This document shows positions 35,446 through 48,449 of a stretch of 64,000 bases of DNA, one piece after another. Made by a program: the position numbers and the translations under genes. The stretch spans positions 434,001 to 498,000 of the forward strand of contig NZ_JAGWCB010000012.1 in NCBI RefSeq assembly GCF_020387415.1, in the 5' to 3' direction. Numbering within the stretch: the first letter of the stretch is position 1; each line of letters begins with the position of its first letter. This DNA comes from Ideonella benzenivorans (lineage in GTDB: Bacteria > Pseudomonadota > Gammaproteobacteria > Burkholderiales > Burkholderiaceae_C). The notes under the pieces were generated by a model. It saw only the letters and a list, made by a program, of their open reading frames with translations, did no database searches and was not told the DNA's origin.

Positions 35446-35937
35446 TCAACGGGTCGCCCGGATGCGCCGCACCAACTCGGTCGTCGAATACCCCTCGACA
35501 AACGGAATGGCCACCGAACGCCCCCCCCAGCTGCGCACCAGTGCCGTCTCGGCCAGAGTTTCCATGTCGTAGTCACCGCCCTTGACGTACCAGTCGGGAC
35601 GGATGCGGGCGATCAGGTCGACCGGCGTGCCCTCGTCGAAGAAGGTGACCAGGTCCACGCTGGCCAGCGCGGCCAGCACGCAGGCGCGGTCCTGCTCACG
35701 GTTGAGGGGGCGGTCCGGCCCCTTGCCCAGGCTGCGCGCGGAGCGGTCGGTGTTGAGCCCCACGATCAGCGAGGCCCCCAACTGCCGGGCCGCCTGCAGG
35801 TAGCACACATGGCCCCGGTGCAGCACATCGAACACGCCGTTGGTGAACACCCAGGGCCGCGGCAGCGCCTGCAGCGCTGTCGGCAGGTTCTCGGGCCGAA
35901 CGATCTTGTCTTCCAGCAGACACGGCGCGAGCGACAT
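35446..35937 (-). CDS. hldC: heptose 1-phosphate adenylyltransferase
   Basis: Nucleotidyltransferase, 163 aa, making ADP-heptose from heptose 1-phosphate and ATP. It has the HxGH site in FTNGVFDVLHRGHVCYLQAA (about residue 41), GLNTDRSARSLGKGPDRP, WYVKGGDYDME and the C-terminal VEGYSTTELVRRIR. It supplies the domain missing from HldA. The start at 35937 is supported by GGAGG eight bases upstream; longer openings lack family sequence. It heads a minus-strand operon with the GT4 and GT25 genes. Confidence 0.92.
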   Translation of the reverse strand: MSLAPCLLEDKIVRPENLPTALQALPRPWVFTNGVFDVLHRGHVCYLQAARQLGASLIVGLNTDRSARSLGKGPDRPLNREQDRACVLAALASVDLVTFFDEGTPVDLIARIRPDWYVKGGDYDMETLAETALVRSWGGRSVAIPFVEGYSTTELVRRIRATR

Positions 35938-36084
35938 GGATCCCTCCGATGAGGGGCAGGCTGCGTGGGAATCGGCGCAAGGAGACGGATGTGTCACGGG
36001 CGTGGCGATGGAATCATCGGCAGGTTCAGAGCTCGCCATTATCGGCGCCGTCCCACCCCGATGTCCCCCTGAAAGGAGGCCCCG

Positions 36085-36447
36085 ATGTCCACCACGACAC
36101 CCCGCACCCCAGGCCGGCGTCGCCCTGCCCTGGCCCGCCTGCTGGCCGCTGCGGCGCTGGGCTGGCACCTGATCGGCAGCCTGGCCGCCGGGCAGGCGCT
36201 CGAGTGGCAGGACACCGAGGTCAACACGGCCAATCAGGCCGAGTTGGAGCGGGTCAAGGGCGTGGGGCCGCAGCTATCGGCCCGCATCCTGGCGGAGCGG
36301 GCCCTGGCACCGTTTCGGGATTGGGCGGACCTCCAGGCCCGGCTGCAGGGCATTGGGCCAGTGAAGGCGCGGCGCCTGTCGGATGCCGGTCTGACGGTCC
36401 ACGGGCAGCGCTGGCCGGCGCCGCCGGCCGCCTCAGCCAGCCACTGA
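36085..36447 (+). CDS. ComEA-like helix-hairpin-helix protein
   Basis: 120-residue exported protein. A basic N terminus and hydrophobic helix (about residues 16-37) are followed by two helix-hairpin-helix units (VNTANQAELERVKGVGPQLS, ADLQARLQGIGPVKARRLSD). ComEA proteins bind incoming DNA in the periplasm during natural transformation. This one is short and could equally be a general HhH DNA-binding protein. Start set by GAAAGGAGG upstream. Its 3' end overlaps the patatin gene tail to tail by 15 bases. Confidence 0.75.
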   Translation: MSTTTPRTPGRRRPALARLLAAAALGWHLIGSLAAGQALEWQDTEVNTANQAELERVKGVGPQLSARILAERALAPFRDWADLQARLQGIGPVKARRLSDAGLTVHGQRWPAPPAASASH

Positions 36448-37647
36448 GTCGGCCGTCTCGGCAGGCCGCAGGAAGTGCAGCACGGCCTCCCGCTGGGCCA
36501 GCGTGTCGGCCTCGCCCAACCGGATCAGCTCCTGCGTGAAGTCGGCCTCGAACAGCAGGTAGCTGGCCAGGGCGGCCCCCCGGGCCGAAGAGCCTTCACC
36601 CTCCACCCCGACCCCGCCCAGCAGGGCCCGCACCGACAGCGGCAGGGCCGACAGATGGCGGGCCGCGATGTCATCCAATCGCTGGCTGGGCGCGATGACC
36701 AGCAACTCGACCGGCCGCAGCGGCGTGTGGCGACGGGACTCGGCGGGCAGCAGGCCCAGCGTGTGGTTGATGCGGCGCAGCCGCTCCACATCCACCGACA
36801 GCGCGTCCAGGAAGATGCTGGACATCACATGGCCGCCGATCTGGGCCACGCTGGGGTAGTCGTCCGGCACCGGCCGCTGCAGGGACGTCGGCTCGTGCAT
36901 GCGCCCGGCGCCGATCACCAGGACGCGCTCAGCGCCCAGGTGCACGGCGGGTGAGACGGGCGCGGTCTGGCGCATCGAACCGTCGCCAAACCATTCCAGC
37001 CGATCCTGCAAAGCCAGCGCCTGGGCGGGAAACACGAACGGGATGGCCGCCGATGCCAGCAGGTGCTCATGCTGGAACTGGCACGGCAGGGCCATGCGCT
37101 GGGAGCGGACCCAGGGCTGTTGCGGGCTGTCCGCCGCCACCTGGTAGAAGGTGGCGTGCACCCCCGAGCTGTAACTGGACGCGGTGACGGCCAGGGCGCG
37201 CAAGTGCCCCTCGGCCAGCAAGTCCTCCAGCCGCTCCAAGGCGACCATGCGGCGCAACAAGTCGCCCAAGGGCTGGTTGTCCAGCAGCGAGCGGGGACGC
37301 TGCCGCACCCAGCGGGCGATCACCCAGCCGATCGACATCATCGTCAGCCAACGCGCACCGGTGCGGATCATGCCCAGCGCGTCGGAACGGTAGACCTGGT
37401 CCACATGGAGGCCGGACCAGATCTCCGCCAGGGACTGGATCGCCCGGTCGACATCGTCGGCGCTACAAGCCAGGGCGGCGGCATTGATGCCGCCGGCCGA
37501 GGTCCCGGTGATCACCTGAAAAGGATTGCCCGGTGCCAGCTGCGCCTCGTGGCGAAGCCGGTTCAGCGCCTGGAGAACACCGACCTGGTAGGCGGCTCGG
37601 GCGCCGCCGCCGGTGAGCACCAGGCCACGCACGGGAGTGGATGGCAT
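36433..37647 (-). CDS. patatin-like phospholipase
   Basis: Ser-Asp dyad lipid hydrolase, 404 aa. The oxyanion-hole motif is VLTGGGARAAYQVGVLQAL (residues about 10-28). The nucleophile is in VITGTSAGGINAAAL (about residue 49). The Asp is in LEWFGDGSMRQTAPVSPAV. There is no signal peptide, so it is presumably cytoplasmic or peripheral. The C-terminal 120 residues have no recognised domain. It stands alone between convergent and unrelated genes, so its physiological substrate cannot be inferred. Confidence 0.88.
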   Translation of the reverse strand: MPSTPVRGLVLTGGGARAAYQVGVLQALNRLRHEAQLAPGNPFQVITGTSAGGINAAALACSADDVDRAIQSLAEIWSGLHVDQVYRSDALGMIRTGARWLTMMSIGWVIARWVRQRPRSLLDNQPLGDLLRRMVALERLEDLLAEGHLRALAVTASSYSSGVHATFYQVAADSPQQPWVRSQRMALPCQFQHEHLLASAAIPFVFPAQALALQDRLEWFGDGSMRQTAPVSPAVHLGAERVLVIGAGRMHEPTSLQRPVPDDYPSVAQIGGHVMSSIFLDALSVDVERLRRINHTLGLLPAESRRHTPLRPVELLVIAPSQRLDDIAARHLSALPLSVRALLGGVGVEGEGSSARGAALASYLLFEADFTQELIRLGEADTLAQREAVLHFLRPAETADSVAG

Positions 37648-37696
37648 GGCCCCAGTCTAGTGCGGGGCCCGGCCACCGCCCAGGTCGGCACCGTGA

Positions 37697-38209
37697 TCAG
37701 TCGCGTCCGTACCACCGTCCGCGGTCATGGTCACCACGGTCGTGATCGTGCCCCCGATGGCGGTCGTCATCCCAGCCACGTCGCTCGCCAGGGCCATAGT
37801 AGCCAGGCGCTGGCACATAGACCGGGGCCGGCGCGTAGGCCACGGGCGGCGGAGCCTGGCGCACCACCGGCACCACATGGGCCCGGTACCAGTCGTCCCG
37901 CACGAAATACACCGGCGCGCCGCAGGCGCCGTACTGGCCGCAATAGCGCGCCCAATGAGCCCGGTGCTGGGGCGGCGCCCACAGATAGACCGGCCGCGGC
38001 GGCGCCACCCAGACGGGCTCGGGTGCCACGATGACCGGCTGGGCCGCGATCAACGCCGGCTGATAGAAGCGGCCGATGTCGATGCGGCCCTGCAGGCCTG
38101 GCTGACCGATGGAGATCGACACCCCCACATCGGCGGCGTGGGACAGCGGCGCCCAGGCGGACAGAGCGGCGGTCAGCGCCAGCGCGCTCCAACGGTGGCG
38201 ATTCAGCAT
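37697..38209 (-). CDS. secreted Pro/Tyr-rich protein with His/Asp-rich tail
   Basis: 170-residue precursor with a clear signal peptide (RHRWSALALTAALSAWAPLSHA, cut near residue 25). The mature part is rich in Pro, Val and Tyr. The C terminus is a run of D, H, R and G (DDDRHRGHDHDRGDHDRG). Proteins of this look are common in betaproteobacteria and unassigned. The tail might bind metal, but that is a guess. The start at 38209 precedes the signal peptide. Confidence 0.65.
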   Translation of the reverse strand: MLNRHRWSALALTAALSAWAPLSHAADVGVSISIGQPGLQGRIDIGRFYQPALIAAQPVIVAPEPVWVAPPRPVYLWAPPQHRAHWARYCGQYGACGAPVYFVRDDWYRAHVVPVVRQAPPPVAYAPAPVYVPAPGYYGPGERRGWDDDRHRGHDHDRGDHDRGRWYGRD

Positions 38210-38317
38210 GGCATCGGGCGACTCCACCGACGGTGGAGAGGCGGTTTCGTTGAACACGCTTCTACAACGCCGCGCCACGGGGGCCAGGATGACGCTGGAA
38301 ACGCCTGCTTACCAGCT

Positions 38318-41854
<3,537 letters not shown>

Positions 41855-41977
41855 TGACGGGATTGTACGAAGCGGTCCGAACCCCACGAGCTAGGGGGGG
41901 CGGTGTCACGGCGAGGTCATGGGGGCTGGAAAGACTGGCCGCGCATTCCCAATCGACCCGATCCCCGAGGAGTTCCC

Positions 41978-43327
41978 ATGTTTGTCCGTACCCTGGGTGC
42001 GGTGGCGCTGGCCTGCGCCGCCGCCCTGGCCCCTGCCCACGCCACCGTCACGCTGATCGCCCGCGGCACGCTCGACCTGCCGCAAGACCTGAGCGGCCTG
42101 ACCAACACGCTGGAGAACGGCCAGTCGGCCAACCTGTTCGGCGGCATCGGCTCGGGCCTGGCCTGGGCAGGCGGCACCACCTTCCTGGCGCTGGGCGACC
42201 GTGGCCCGAACGCCGTGGCCTGGAACAGCGCCGTGGACGACACGACCAGCTGGATCCCGCGCTTTCACACGCTGGACCTGAGCCTGCAACCGGCCGTGGG
42301 CGGCTCCCTGCCCTACACGCTGCAAGCCACGCTGAAGGCCACCACGCTGCTGTGGAGCGACAGCGCCCTGAGCTATGGCCCGGCCACGCCGCTGGGGCCG
42401 GTGAGCACCCGGCACTACTTCTCGGGCCGCTCCGACAACTTCGCGGCCGGCACGAACTCGCTGGACCCCAGCTTCGCCCGCCTGGACCCGGAAGGTATCC
42501 GCGTCTCGCGCAACGGCAAGAACGTCTTCATCACCGATGAATACGGCCCCTACGTCTACGAGTTCAACCGCAAGTCAGGCCAGCGCACCCAGGTCTACAG
42601 CCTGCCGGCCGCCACTTTCGCGGTCAGCCAGCTGTCCTCGTCGGGCAGCGCCGAGATCAGCGGCAACACCAGCGGCCGCGTGGCCAACAAGGGCATGGAA
42701 GGCCTGGCCATCACGCCCGAAGGCAAGCACCTGGTGGGCTTCGTGCAAAGCCCGCTGATCCAGGACGGCGGTGACGGTGGCCGGGCCAACCGCCTCGTCT
42801 GGATCGATGTGTCCAGCGGCAAGGTCAAGCAGTACGCCTACGACAACTACATCCCGGCCAAGAGCAAGGCCTACAACAGCAGCGAGATCCTGGCCCTGAA
42901 CAGCAAGGCCTTCCTGGTGCTGGAACGTGACGGCAAGGGCCTGGGCGATGGCAGCAGCGCCTCGGTCAAGCAGCTGTGGAAGGTGGACCTGACCAACGCC
43001 CAGGACGTCAGCACCTTGTCGGGTCAGGACGCCCTGCTGGCCAAGGCCCCGGCCAAGTCGCTGTTCCTGGACATCCGCGCCACGTTGAATGCCGCCGGCG
43101 TCACCGACGACCAAATCCCCGCCAAACTGGAGGGCATCGCCTTCGGCCAGGACGTGGTTGTCGACGGCAAGACCAAGCACACGCTGTACGTGGCCAACGA
43201 CAACGATTTCCTGCCGACGGTCAACGGCCTGGCCAACCCGAACCAGTTCTTCGTCTTCGCCTTCGACGCGGATGATCTGGGCGGCACCGCCTTCGTGCCC
43301 CAGCACTTCGGGCCGCTCAAGCCCTGA
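41978..43327 (+). CDS. secreted phytase-like esterase domain protein
   Basis: 449-residue exported protein. A signal peptide ([20 protein letters not shown]) is followed by a beta-propeller-like 'esterase-like activity of phytase' domain. The blocks are [72 protein letters not shown] and [10 protein letters not shown]. The family is annotated by similarity to phytase-associated esterases; real substrates are little known. GAGG-AG lies upstream of ATG 41978. The 3' end overlaps the asparaginase gene by 11 bases, tail to tail. Confidence 0.78.
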   Translation: MFVRTLGAVALACAAALAPAHATVTLIARGTLDLPQDLSGLTNTLENGQSANLFGGIGSGLAWAGGTTFLALGDRGPNAVAWNSAVDDTTSWIPRFHTLDLSLQPAVGGSLPYTLQATLKATTLLWSDSALSYGPATPLGPVSTRHYFSGRSDNFAAGTNSLDPSFARLDPEGIRVSRNGKNVFITDEYGPYVYEFNRKSGQRTQVYSLPAATFAVSQLSSSGSAEISGNTSGRVANKGMEGLAITPEGKHLVGFVQSPLIQDGGDGGRANRLVWIDVSSGKVKQYAYDNYIPAKSKAYNSSEILALNSKAFLVLERDGKGLGDGSSASVKQLWKVDLTNAQDVSTLSGQDALLAKAPAKSLFLDIRATLNAAGVTDDQIPAKLEGIAFGQDVVVDGKTKHTLYVANDNDFLPTVNGLANPNQFFVFAFDADDLGGTAFVPQHFGPLKP

Positions 43328-44273
43328 GCATCAGCTGCAGCATCAGCTCCACCCTCGCCTTGGCGGGGGTGAGCACACCGGCCGACGGCAGGGCCCCTTC
43401 GGGCTGGCCCACCACGCCGCCGGCCCAGCAGCGGCTGGCGCGCCATACGGCCACGCCCTGCGCCTGGGCCACGCGCAGGGCCACTTCCAAGGCCGCGTGC
43501 AGGGTGCCGTTGCCGGTGCCTTCGGCCACCAGGCCGCGGCTGCCCAGCGCCACCAGCGCCGGCACCAGCGCCCCGTCGCAACCGGCATGGCTGGTCACGA
43601 TGTCCACCCGGGGCCATTGCGCCACCGGCCGCTGCATGGCCACTTGCAAGGCGGCGGCCTCGCCCGGGTCGGCCTGCGGCCAGGCGCGCAGCGCCCGCAC
43701 CTGCCCCTCCTGCACCAGGGCGACCGGGCCGGCCTCGTCGGCGGCGAAGGCATCGACGCGGTAGCCGTGCACCTTGCGCACGTCCTCCGGCCCCAGCACG
43801 CGCCCGGCCAGCACGCACAGCACGCCGCGGGTGCCTGGCGTGGCGGCCACGGTCACCGCGTCCAGCAGGTTCTGCGGGCCGTCGGGCATCAGGGCCGAGG
43901 CCGGCCGCATCGCCGCCGTCAGCACCACCGGCTTGGTCGCTGCCAGCACCCGGTGCAGGAACCAGGCGGTCTCCTCCAGCGTGTCGGTGCCGTGCGTGAC
44001 CACCACGGCCTGCACGTCCTCACGCGCCAGTTCCTCGGCCACCGCAGCAGCCAGCTGCTGCCACAGCGCATGGCTCATGTCCTTGCTGTCCACCTGGGCC
44101 AGCTGACGGGCTTCCAGCGCATGGGCCGCCAGCGCCGGCACCGCGGCCACCAACTGGGCCACACCCAGTTGCCCAGCCTGGTAGCCCACGTTGTCGGCAG
44201 CGGCCGCCGCGGTGCCGGCAATGGTGCCGCCCGTGCCCAGGATCACGATGTGGCCAGAGGAATTGCTTGGCAT
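43317..44273 (-). CDS. L-asparaginase family protein
   Basis: Amidohydrolase converting asparagine to aspartate and ammonia, 318 aa. The two catalytic threonines are in [16 protein letters not shown] (about residue 15) and [17 protein letters not shown] (about 93). [17 protein letters not shown] and a C-terminal [28 protein letters not shown] complete the fold. No signal peptide, so it is cytoplasmic. It is divergent from lexA, and its start lies 12 bases from the first SOS box, so it might share SOS-linked control. Confidence 0.85.
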   Translation of the reverse strand: MPSNSSGHIVILGTGGTIAGTAAAAADNVGYQAGQLGVAQLVAAVPALAAHALEARQLAQVDSKDMSHALWQQLAAAVAEELAREDVQAVVVTHGTDTLEETAWFLHRVLAATKPVVLTAAMRPASALMPDGPQNLLDAVTVAATPGTRGVLCVLAGRVLGPEDVRKVHGYRVDAFAADEAGPVALVQEGQVRALRAWPQADPGEAAALQVAMQRPVAQWPRVDIVTSHAGCDGALVPALVALGSRGLVAEGTGNGTLHAALEVALRVAQAQGVAVWRASRCWAGGVVGQPEGALPSAGVLTPAKARVELMLQLMLRA

Positions 44274-44284
44274 TTCGAAAAGGT

Positions 44285-44300
44285 CTGGATAAAAATACAG
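44285..44300 (+). promoter_or_regulatory. LexA-binding SOS box 1
   Basis: CTGGATAAAAATACAG fits CTG-N10-CAG with an AT-rich centre and lies 46 bases before the lexA start. It is an autoregulatory operator by position. The asparaginase gene starts just beyond it on the other strand. Confidence 0.88.
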
Positions 44301-44303
44301 ATA

Positions 44304-44319
44304 CTGGATACAACCTCAG
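44304..44319 (+). promoter_or_regulatory. putative SOS box 2
   Basis: CTGGATACAACCTCAG also fits CTG-N10-CAG, three bases after box 1, with a less AT-rich centre. Tandem operators are known at lexA promoters. This one is weaker by sequence. Confidence 0.6.
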
Positions 44320-44345
44320 CCCTGCTGCCCGTGGGGCCACCACCC

Positions 44346-45023
44346 ATGATGGAAAGCCCCAAGCTCACCGCCCGCCAGCAGCAGATCCTGGATCTGGTGC
44401 AGAGCACGATCGAGCGCACCGGCGCACCCCCCACCCGGGCCGAGATCGCCGCCGAGTTGGGCTTCAAGTCGCCCAACGCGGCCGAGGAGCACCTGCAGGC
44501 CCTGGCCCGCAAGGGGGTCATCGAACTGGTGGGCGGCACCTCGCGCGGCATCCGGCTGCAGACGCAGACTTTACGCGCCCTCAACGAAGCCCGGGGCAAG
44601 CAGTACGCCCTGCCCTTGCCCAGCCTGTCGCAGCTGACACTGCCGCTGGTGGGCCGGGTGGCCGCCGGGCACCCGATCCTGGCGCAGGAGCACATCGACC
44701 AGACCTATGTGCTGGAGGCCAGCCTGTTTCCGCGCCGCCCGGACTACCTGCTCAAGGTGAAGGGCATGAGCATGCGCGACGCCGGCATCGTCGATGGCGA
44801 TCTGCTGGCCGTGCAGAAGACACCCGAGGCCCGCAATGGCCAGATCGTCGTCGCGCGGCTGCACGACGAGGTCACCGTCAAGCGCTTCCAGCGCACCCGG
44901 GGTGGCATTGAGCTGCTGCCGGAGAACCCCGACTTCCAGCCCATCCATGTCGGCCCCGGGGAAGACGACTTCCACATTGAGGGCGTGGCTGTCGGGCTGG
45001 TGCGGCAGAACATGCTGATCTGA
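44346..45023 (+). CDS. lexA: LexA repressor
   Basis: Represses the SOS regulon and self-cleaves when RecA is activated, 225 aa. The winged helix at residues 5-70 has [39 protein letters not shown] and [15 protein letters not shown]. The cleavage site is Ala-Gly in [15 protein letters not shown]. The catalytic Ser is in [20 protein letters not shown] and the Lys in [14 protein letters not shown] at 44346 is followed directly by a second ATG. Operators lie at 44285-44319. It converges on the MFS gene with a 19-base gap. Confidence 0.97.
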   Translation: MMESPKLTARQQQILDLVQSTIERTGAPPTRAEIAAELGFKSPNAAEEHLQALARKGVIELVGGTSRGIRLQTQTLRALNEARGKQYALPLPSLSQLTLPLVGRVAAGHPILAQEHIDQTYVLEASLFPRRPDYLLKVKGMSMRDAGIVDGDLLAVQKTPEARNGQIVVARLHDEVTVKRFQRTRGGIELLPENPDFQPIHVGPGEDDFHIEGVAVGLVRQNMLI

Positions 45024-45042
45024 GCGGCCCACGGGGCGCGCT

Positions 45043-46344
45043 TCAGGCCGGGGTCAGCCGATCCCGCCGGGCCAGCGCGGGGAACCCGCGCCACCACAAG
45101 GCCACCACCAGCAGTGTCCCCACGCCGCCCAGCACCACGGCCGGCACCGGGCCCAGCCACGCCGCCACCGCCCCGGACTCGAATTCGCCCAGCTGGTTGC
45201 TGGCGCCGATGAACACCGAGTTGACCGCCGAGACCCGACCCCGCATGGCGTCGGGCGTCTCCAACTGCACCAGGGTCTGCCGGATCACCACGCTGACCAT
45301 GTCGGCGGCCCCGGTCACCGCCAGGGCCAGAAAGGCCGGCCACAGGCTGCGCGAGAAGCCAAAGGCGATGGTGGCCAGGCCGAACACGGCCACCGACCCC
45401 AGCAGCCAGACGCCCGCCCGGTGCTGCAGCGGTCGACGGGCCAGCCACACCCCCACCACCACCGCGCCCAGCGCCGGGGCCGAACGCAGCAGACCCAGCG
45501 CCTCGGGGCCGCTGTGCAGGATGTCGCGCGCATAGATCGGCAGCAAGGCGGTGGCGCCCCCCAGCAGCACGGCGAACAGATCCAGCGAGATGGCGCCCAG
45601 CACCACCGGCTGGGCGCGAATGTAGCGGATGCCGGCCGTCAGTTCACGCCAGCCCGGCGATGGCGGGCGAGCGGCCATCGGTCGGGGCCGGATGCCCAGC
45701 ACCGCCAGGATGGCCACCCCCAACAGCAGCCAGGAGGTGGCATACACCGCCGCCGCGCCCCAGAACTCGGCCGCCAACGGCCACCGAACCAGCGCCCGCC
45801 CCAGGGCCGGCCCGCTGCCGTACAGCACGCCCCCCAGCGCCGGCGCCAGCACCACCGCCGCCTGCATCGCCGAGCTGTTGGTGGCCACGGCCCGGGCCAG
45901 CAAGGGCGGCGGCACCAGCGTGGGCGTGAGCGCCTGCAGCGCCGGCATCTGGACCGCACGGGCCATGCCCAGCAGCACCGACAGCACCAGGATCAGCCCG
46001 GCGCTGACCGCCGCCCCCAGACTGGCCAGCGCCAGGATCACCGCAACCCCGCTCTGCAGCGACAGGCTCAGGGCCAGCAGGCGGCGCCGATCGTGGCGAT
46101 CCACCAGATGCCCCGCCGGCAGGGTGAACAGCAGCGCCGGCAGGAACTGCACCAGCCCCACCAAGCCCAGTTGCCAGGCGCTGCGGGTCAGGTCGTACAT
46201 CTGCCAGCCCAGCGCCACCATCAGCATCTGGTTGGCCGACGTGCCGGCGATGCGGGCGGTCAGGAGATGAAGGTAATCGGCCTGGTCGCGCAGACGCGGG
46301 CCGGCGGCGCCTTCCGCCAAGGCCAGAGAGGGTTCAGGGGACAT
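45043..46344 (-). CDS. MFS transporter, enterobactin-exporter-like
   Basis: 433-residue inner-membrane protein with 10-12 hydrophobic helices. The family loop between helices 2 and 3 is GHLVDRHDRRRLLALSL. Helix-rich blocks include VLSVLLGMARAVQMPALQAL and SLDLFAVLLGGATALLP, with MRGRVSAVNSVFIGASNQLG near helices 10-11. That last block is typical of the EntS/'transmembrane secretion effector' MFS group that exports siderophores or macrolides. Cargo unknown; no siderophore genes lie nearby. Confidence 0.85.
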   Translation of the reverse strand: MSPEPSLALAEGAAGPRLRDQADYLHLLTARIAGTSANQMLMVALGWQMYDLTRSAWQLGLVGLVQFLPALLFTLPAGHLVDRHDRRRLLALSLSLQSGVAVILALASLGAAVSAGLILVLSVLLGMARAVQMPALQALTPTLVPPPLLARAVATNSSAMQAAVVLAPALGGVLYGSGPALGRALVRWPLAAEFWGAAAVYATSWLLLGVAILAVLGIRPRPMAARPPSPGWRELTAGIRYIRAQPVVLGAISLDLFAVLLGGATALLPIYARDILHSGPEALGLLRSAPALGAVVVGVWLARRPLQHRAGVWLLGSVAVFGLATIAFGFSRSLWPAFLALAVTGAADMVSVVIRQTLVQLETPDAMRGRVSAVNSVFIGASNQLGEFESGAVAAWLGPVPAVVLGGVGTLLVVALWWRGFPALARRDRLTPA

Positions 46345-46389
46345 CCGCTGCAGCTTAGCGCAGCAGGCCCTGGCCCCGCCGCCGCGGGG

Positions 46390-48201
46390 TCATGCCGCGG
46401 CAGGCGCGGCAGAGTTGCCCGGCAGCGATGCCGAGGTGGCCGCTGTGGGCCCTTCAGGCAGCTTGATGGGCTCGCTGCCCGTGGCCGCGGCGATTTCCGC
46501 CCGCAGCGCGTCGGCCAGGTCCTGGCTGGTCAGGCCCAGCACCCGCACATAGCGTTGGGCCGCCTGTTTCAGGGCCAACTGGGCCCTTGCCGGCGGCAGG
46601 CTGGCCGCGTCGATCAGCTCGTTGGCACAACTGGCGGCGTAGCGCAGCACATCCCCGTCGCCTTCGGCGGCCCGGTGGCCTTCGGCCGCGGCCACGCGGT
46701 GGATCATGCGCTGCACACTGGCGTCCAGTCCCCAGTGGCGGGCCACCGCCAAGCCCAGCTCGTCGGTGTCGACGCCCAGCACAGCATAGGACGCAGCTTC
46801 CGACGTGAGCCCCGGCTGGGCCGGCGTGCCGTCCTTGCCCGCGTCGATGTACTGCATCAGGCGCTGGATCTGGTGCGCCTGCTCCGGGAAGTGGTACTGC
46901 ACCACCAGCCGGCCCAGGTTCTGCAACAGAGCGATCAGGTAGACCACCTCGCTGTCGTAGCCGGCGGGGGCCAGCCGCACGGCCAGCCGGCCGGCGCGGT
47001 GCACCCGGGCGATCAACGCCTCCATCTCGGCCGCGGCGGATTCGTTCATCGGCCCCGGCCAGCGCCGCAGGTTGAGCGCGGCACGCCGCACCCCGTCCAG
47101 GCCCAGCATCGCGATGGCACGCCGCAGCATCAACACCGGCCCGTCCCCACTGACCTGGGCGCTGTTCACCAGGCGCAACAACTCGAAGGTCAGCGCCATG
47201 TCCTGCAGGACGACATCGGCCAGCTCGCTGGTGCGGCTGTTGTCCATCAGCGCCAGATGGGCCACCCGTTCGGTGGCCCCGGGCTGCGCCGGCAGCACAC
47301 CCGCGGCCTGGATGCGGTCCATCAGCAGGGCCAGCGGGCCGCCATCCTGTTCCGACTGGGTCCGCAGCCAGCCCTCCAGCGCGTTCTGCAGCGTGCGCGC
47401 ATTGCGGTAGCGGTGGCGTGGCTGCCGATCCGTCGCCCGGTTCACGATGGCGCGCAGCGGGTCGGGAATCGGACGGGCCAGGGCCCAGGGCATGCGCACG
47501 ATCTCGTTGCCGACCGGGGGCATGCGGCTCACCACGCGGGTGAGGTCCGGCTCGTCCAGTGGCGGTTGGCCCGCCAGGGCATGGTGCATGACCAGCCCCA
47601 GGGCCAGCACGTCGCGTTCAGCGGACTCCCGCACGGCGCGCAGCTCCTGCATGGCCCCCTCGCGGGCTGCGATCACTTCACGGCCAGCCACTTCCAGCCC
47701 CATCAACACCGGGTGGCCCGCCTCGCTCAGGCCCAGCATCCAGGGCTCGATGTCGCCATGGATCACCCCCGCCTCATGGGCATAGGCCAGCCCCTGGGCG
47801 ATGCCGGCCGCCCAGGCGGCCACCTCCAGCGGCGGCAGGCCCTCGCGGGTGAAACGCTCGCTCCAGGTGACCACCTCGGTGTGGTCGTACATCGCATAGG
47901 GCCAGCGCTCGTGTTCGCCGATCTCCAGCACCAGGGCCAGGTGGGGGTGCTCCAGCCGTCCGGCTCGGTGCACAGCCTGTTGCCAGGCCGCCGCGGCCGC
48001 CCCTTCCGGCTGCTTGCGCGGGATGGCCAACATGCATTCCCGCTGGTTGCGGGTGTCGCTGGCCGCCCACATCATGGTCCGCTCGCTCTTGCCCAGCAAA
48101 CGCAGCAACTGGAAGCGCCCGAACATGCGCGCGCCCCCCGCCGAACCGGGCTTGGCGGCCGAAGCGTTGTCTGGCGAAGAGGAGGCAGCGCTGGGAGACA
48201 T
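46390..48201 (-). CDS. kinase-like/HDOD fusion protein, 603 aa
   Basis: An N-terminal Ser/Thr-kinase-like region (about residues 25-275) starts MFGRFQLLRLLGKSERTMMW. Its catalytic loop reads VIHGDIEPWMLGL where active kinases have H-R-D-x-K-P-x-x-N, and the DFG motif is not recognisable (VLMGLEVAG). It is therefore probably a pseudokinase. The C-terminal HDOD domain follows: LADVVLQDMALTFELLRLVN, LRRAIAMLGLDGVRRAALN, YLIALLQNLGRLVVQYHFP. HDOD proteins signal in motility and nucleotide pathways. The start at 48201 (MSPSAAS) is chosen; a short upstream extension is possible. Divergent from trxA. Confidence 0.8.
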   Translation of the reverse strand: MSPSAASSSPDNASAAKPGSAGGARMFGRFQLLRLLGKSERTMMWAASDTRNQRECMLAIPRKQPEGAAAAAWQQAVHRAGRLEHPHLALVLEIGEHERWPYAMYDHTEVVTWSERFTREGLPPLEVAAWAAGIAQGLAYAHEAGVIHGDIEPWMLGLSEAGHPVLMGLEVAGREVIAAREGAMQELRAVRESAERDVLALGLVMHHALAGQPPLDEPDLTRVVSRMPPVGNEIVRMPWALARPIPDPLRAIVNRATDRQPRHRYRNARTLQNALEGWLRTQSEQDGGPLALLMDRIQAAGVLPAQPGATERVAHLALMDNSRTSELADVVLQDMALTFELLRLVNSAQVSGDGPVLMLRRAIAMLGLDGVRRAALNLRRWPGPMNESAAAEMEALIARVHRAGRLAVRLAPAGYDSEVVYLIALLQNLGRLVVQYHFPEQAHQIQRLMQYIDAGKDGTPAQPGLTSEAASYAVLGVDTDELGLAVARHWGLDASVQRMIHRVAAAEGHRAAEGDGDVLRYAASCANELIDAASLPPARAQLALKQAAQRYVRVLGLTSQDLADALRAEIAAATGSEPIKLPEGPTAATSASLPGNSAAPAAA

Positions 48202-48449
48202 GATGCAGAAACGTCGATCTGGCCTCGATTGGACCTCCAAACCCTGCGCGACGAGGCGCGGATCTGGCAGGAAAATCGACGCCAGTTTGGCATGCGGGCG
48301 CCACGCTCGACAAACCCCGCCACCGCCAACGCGACTTTGACCTTTGTGTCAGAATTCCCCCGACCCGGCCTTCCGGTCCCGGTCTCTGTGGTCTTTTCTG
48401 CAGAGAGGCCGCCGGTGGCCCGCCGCGGCCACCCCTTAGGAAAACTTCC

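Noticed and set aside
48337-48342. TTGACC as a trxA -35 box
   Set aside because: Sequence at the expected -10 distance is C-rich with no match.
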